From Pseudomonadota bacterium (GTDB lineage Bacteria > Pseudomonadota > Gammaproteobacteria > Burkholderiales > Burkholderiaceae_C): a stretch of 33,789 nt of DNA. Position numbers and translations under genes: made by a program. The first letter of the stretch is position 1. The number at the start of each line of letters is the position of its first letter. Location of the stretch: positions 3,103 to 36,891 of the forward strand of contig JAKCDM010000020.1 in assembly GCA_021841865.1 (NCBI GenBank). The letters are read 5' to 3'. The notes under the pieces were generated by a model. The model worked only from the letters and a program-made list of their open reading frames with translations, was not told the origin of the DNA and ran no database searches. This document shows, one piece after another, positions 32,027-33,789 of this stretch.

Positions 32027-33483
32027 CGACCTTCGTCCGCCTCGTCCGCTCGCCGGCCTCGTCGCTCGCGCGTGCCACCCCGGTCGCCGCGCTGGCGCTG
32101 CTGCTGGGCGCCTGCTCGGCCACGCCGCCGATGCCGCGGCCACGGGCCGAGCTGCCCGCGTCGTATTCGGCCCGGCAGGGCTGGCACCCGGTGACTGCGG
32201 CAGCGGCGATGCCCACAGGCGGTGCCTGGTGGAAAGTGTTCGGCGACGCCGAGCTCGATGCGCTGCAGCGCGGGCTGCTGGCCCACAACCAGAGCCTGGC
32301 CGCGCAGCTCGCGGTGTACGACCAGGCGCGCGCCGCGTTGTCGCAGGCACGCGCGGCCTACGCCCCGGTGCTTTCCGGCACGGCCGGCTTCACGCGCGCC
32401 GAGAGCCCCGGCGGGCTGGCGGGCCCGGCTGACCAGGCCAGCGCGCAGCTCAAGGCCAGCTGGGAGCCCGACCTGTGGGGCAGCGTTCGCCTGCAGGTAC
32501 AGCAGGGCGAGGCCAACCTGCGCGCCAGCGCCGACACGCTGCGCTACACCCGCCTGAGCCTGCAGGCCAACCTGGCGCTGAGCTACCTGCAACTGCGCAC
32601 CGTGGACGCGCAGGTGCGCCTGGCCGACGACACCGTGCGCGACTACCTGCACGCGCTGCAGCTCACGCAGGGCCGCTACGCCGCCGGCGTGGCCACCGCC
32701 GCCGACGTGGCCCAGGCGCGCACGCAGTGGCTGCAGGCGCAGACCGCGCGCACCGACCTGGACGTCACGCGCAGGCAGCTGCTCGACGCCATCGCCGTGC
32801 TGGCCGGGCAGCCGGCGCCTGGCTTCGAGCTGCCGCCGCAGCCGGGGCTGCCCGAGGTGCCGCGAATTCCCGCCGGGGTGCCTGCCGAGCTGCTGCTGCG
32901 CCGCCCGGACCTGGCCGCGGCGCTGCAGCGCGTGCAGGCGGCCAACGCGCAGATCGGAATCAACCAGCGTGCCTGGCTGCCCGCGATCACCCTCGGCGTG
33001 TCCGGCGGCAGCCAGGCCGCGACCCTGGCCGGGCTGTTCAGCGCGCCCAGCCTGTACTGGTCGCTGGGGCCGAGCCTGGCCGCCACGCTGTTCGACGGCG
33101 GGCTGCGCAGCGCCCAGCTCGCCAGCAGCCGCGCCGCCTACCGCCAGGCGGTGGCCGCCTACCGCCTGGCCGTGCTGCAGGCCATGCAGCAGGTCGAGGA
33201 CAACCTGGCCGGGCAGCGGGTGCTGCAGCACGAGGCGGCACAGCAGGACGAGGTCGTGCAAGCCGCCGAGGTGTCGCTGCGCCTGGCCACCAACCAGTAC
33301 AAGGCGGGCACCGCCAGCTACCTGGGCGTGCTGAGCGCGCAGACCACCGCGACCCAGGCACGCAACGCCACGCTGAGCCTGCTGAATCGGCGCTACGCCG
33401 CCGCGGTGAACCTGATCGCCGCGCTGGGCGGCTCGTGGGGCAAGGCGCCGCCGGCGCCAGCGGCGTCGCGGCCGGGGCAGTAG
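32023..33483 (+). CDS. RND efflux outer-membrane lipoprotein, NodT/OprM type
   Basis: 486 residues. The signal peptide ends in the lipobox LGAC with the lipidated cysteine at C31. Two OEP-type repeats follow, about 75-260 and 280-470. Family landmarks are WWKVFGDAELDALQRGLLAHNQSL (59-82), WEPDLWG, RRPDLAAALQRVQAANAQIGINQRAWLP and YKAGTASYLGVLSAQT near the C-terminus. The trimer forms the outer-membrane barrel and periplasmic tunnel that completes the MdtABC pump. Its ATG overlaps the mdtC stop (ATGA), so the whole tripartite pump is translated from one message. E. coli mdtABC lacks such a gene and uses TolC. Confidence 0.93.
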   Translation: MTTFVRLVRSPASSLARATPVAALALLLGACSATPPMPRPRAELPASYSARQGWHPVTAAAAMPTGGAWWKVFGDAELDALQRGLLAHNQSLAAQLAVYDQARAALSQARAAYAPVLSGTAGFTRAESPGGLAGPADQASAQLKASWEPDLWGSVRLQVQQGEANLRASADTLRYTRLSLQANLALSYLQLRTVDAQVRLADDTVRDYLHALQLTQGRYAAGVATAADVAQARTQWLQAQTARTDLDVTRRQLLDAIAVLAGQPAPGFELPPQPGLPEVPRIPAGVPAELLLRRPDLAAALQRVQAANAQIGINQRAWLPAITLGVSGGSQAATLAGLFSAPSLYWSLGPSLAATLFDGGLRSAQLASSRAAYRQAVAAYRLAVLQAMQQVEDNLAGQRVLQHEAAQQDEVVQAAEVSLRLATNQYKAGTASYLGVLSAQTTATQARNATLSLLNRRYAAAVNLIAALGGSWGKAPPAPAASRPGQ

Positions 33484-33486
33484 ACT

Positions 33487-33524
33487 GGCGCGCTGACGGC
33501 GGCGCTCCATCGCGCCGTCGCGCC
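33487..33524 (+). other. Hairpin between the outer-membrane gene and the MFS gene
   Basis: GACGGCG (33495-33501) pairs with CGCCGTC (33513-33519), and the outer GGCGC (33487-33491) pairs with GCGCC (33520-33524) past a 3-base bulge. It begins 4 bases after the stop and ends 6 bases before the next ATG, so it could lower read-through or hide the ribosome site of the MFS gene. Confidence 0.45.
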
Positions 33525-33530
33525 ACGTTC

Positions 33531-33789
33531 ATGTCGTCCGCACCGGCTCCCGTTCCATCCGCTCCGGCCCACGAAGCTCCCCCCGCAGACACCGAACTGG
33601 TCAGCGTGCGGCGCTTCGCGCAGCTGTTCACCGCGGTGATGCTGCCGATTTTCCTGGCCGCGATCGACCAGACCCTGCTGGCCACGGCCACGCCGGCCAT
33701 CGCGCGCGACTTCAGCAACCTGCACGACAGCACCTGGATCGCGGTCGGCTACCTGCTGGCCTCGACCATCATGGCGCCGCTGTACGGCC
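33531..33789 (+). CDS. MFS transporter, DHA2 (EmrB/QacA, MdtD-like) family, N-terminal part
   Basis: The first 86 residues are present and the frame is open to the window end. After a Pro/Ala-rich start of about 25 residues comes a membrane helix with MLPIFLAAIDQTLLATATPAIARDF, which is the DHA2 version of the first helix (consensus LDQTIVATALP). STWIAVGYLLASTIMAPLYG is the second helix. DHA2 members have 14 membrane helices and export drugs by proton exchange. In E. coli mdtD, a gene of this family, lies directly after mdtC, so the order here is the same with the outer-membrane gene added. No Shine-Dalgarno is clear before the ATG at 33531, only the hairpin. Confidence 0.85.
   Translation, partial: MSSAPAPVPSAPAHEAPPADTELVSVRRFAQLFTAVMLPIFLAAIDQTLLATATPAIARDFSNLHDSTWIAVGYLLASTIMAPLYG

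Overview
The window is a dense, very GC-rich (roughly 70% by eye) stretch of a bacterial chromosome, most likely from a betaproteobacterium of the order Burkholderiales. The pointers are the protein families (PaaR-type phenylacetate repressor, ilvE / CHCC zinc protein / waaF order, ParC with HPHGDQ at the quinolone pocket), the strong GC bias at third codon positions, and a GC-rich palindromic intergenic repeat of a kind I associate with that order. I cannot name the species. No tRNA, rRNA, CRISPR array, transposase or phage gene was seen, and base use is even throughout.

Layout. 1-2543: end of parE and complete parC (topoisomerase IV), tail-to-tail and overlapping with a RidA-family gene. 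2980-3506: the longest gene-free stretch, with a 13-bp tandem repeat, an extended -10 promoter candidate and a hairpin leader in front of a RhlE-type DEAD-box RNA helicase (3507-4889). 4938-7255 (minus): ilvE, a small CHCC zinc protein and a heptosyltransferase. 7410-9233: an SbmA/BacA-like ABC exporter-type protein whose 3' end runs into a nested inverted repeat (9170-9510). 9527-12042 (minus): alr and radA, joined by TGATG. 12157-15864: lplT, a membrane-anchored TlpA-like thioredoxin, an EamA transporter and a glutathione peroxidase, the last three joined by ATGA overlaps.

15911-23493 is a phenylacetate degradation cluster: paaY on the minus strand and, divergent from it, paaG-paaI-paaK-paaR-paaJ-paaZ. 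A 24-bp palindrome between the two arms, overlapping promoter-like elements for both directions, is a good candidate for the PaaR operator. PaaK activates phenylacetate to the CoA ester, PaaG isomerises the epoxide, PaaZ opens the ring and oxidises the aldehyde, PaaJ thiolyses the product, and PaaI/PaaY are thioesterases that rescue trapped CoA. The epoxidase genes paaABCDE and the beta-oxidation genes paaF/paaH are not in the window.

23606-33789: a PduO-type cobalamin adenosyltransferase, then a tripartite RND efflux operon (mdtA-mdtB-mdtC-like pump with its own NodT-type outer membrane lipoprotein), followed by the start of a DHA2-family MFS transporter. This resembles the enterobacterial mdtABCD order with an outer membrane factor inserted. 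The window is mostly conserved chromosome. The least explained parts are non-coding: the nested inverted repeat at 9170-9510, the tandem repeat at 3046, the 13-bp perfect hairpin inside the paa operon, and the divergent paa control region.
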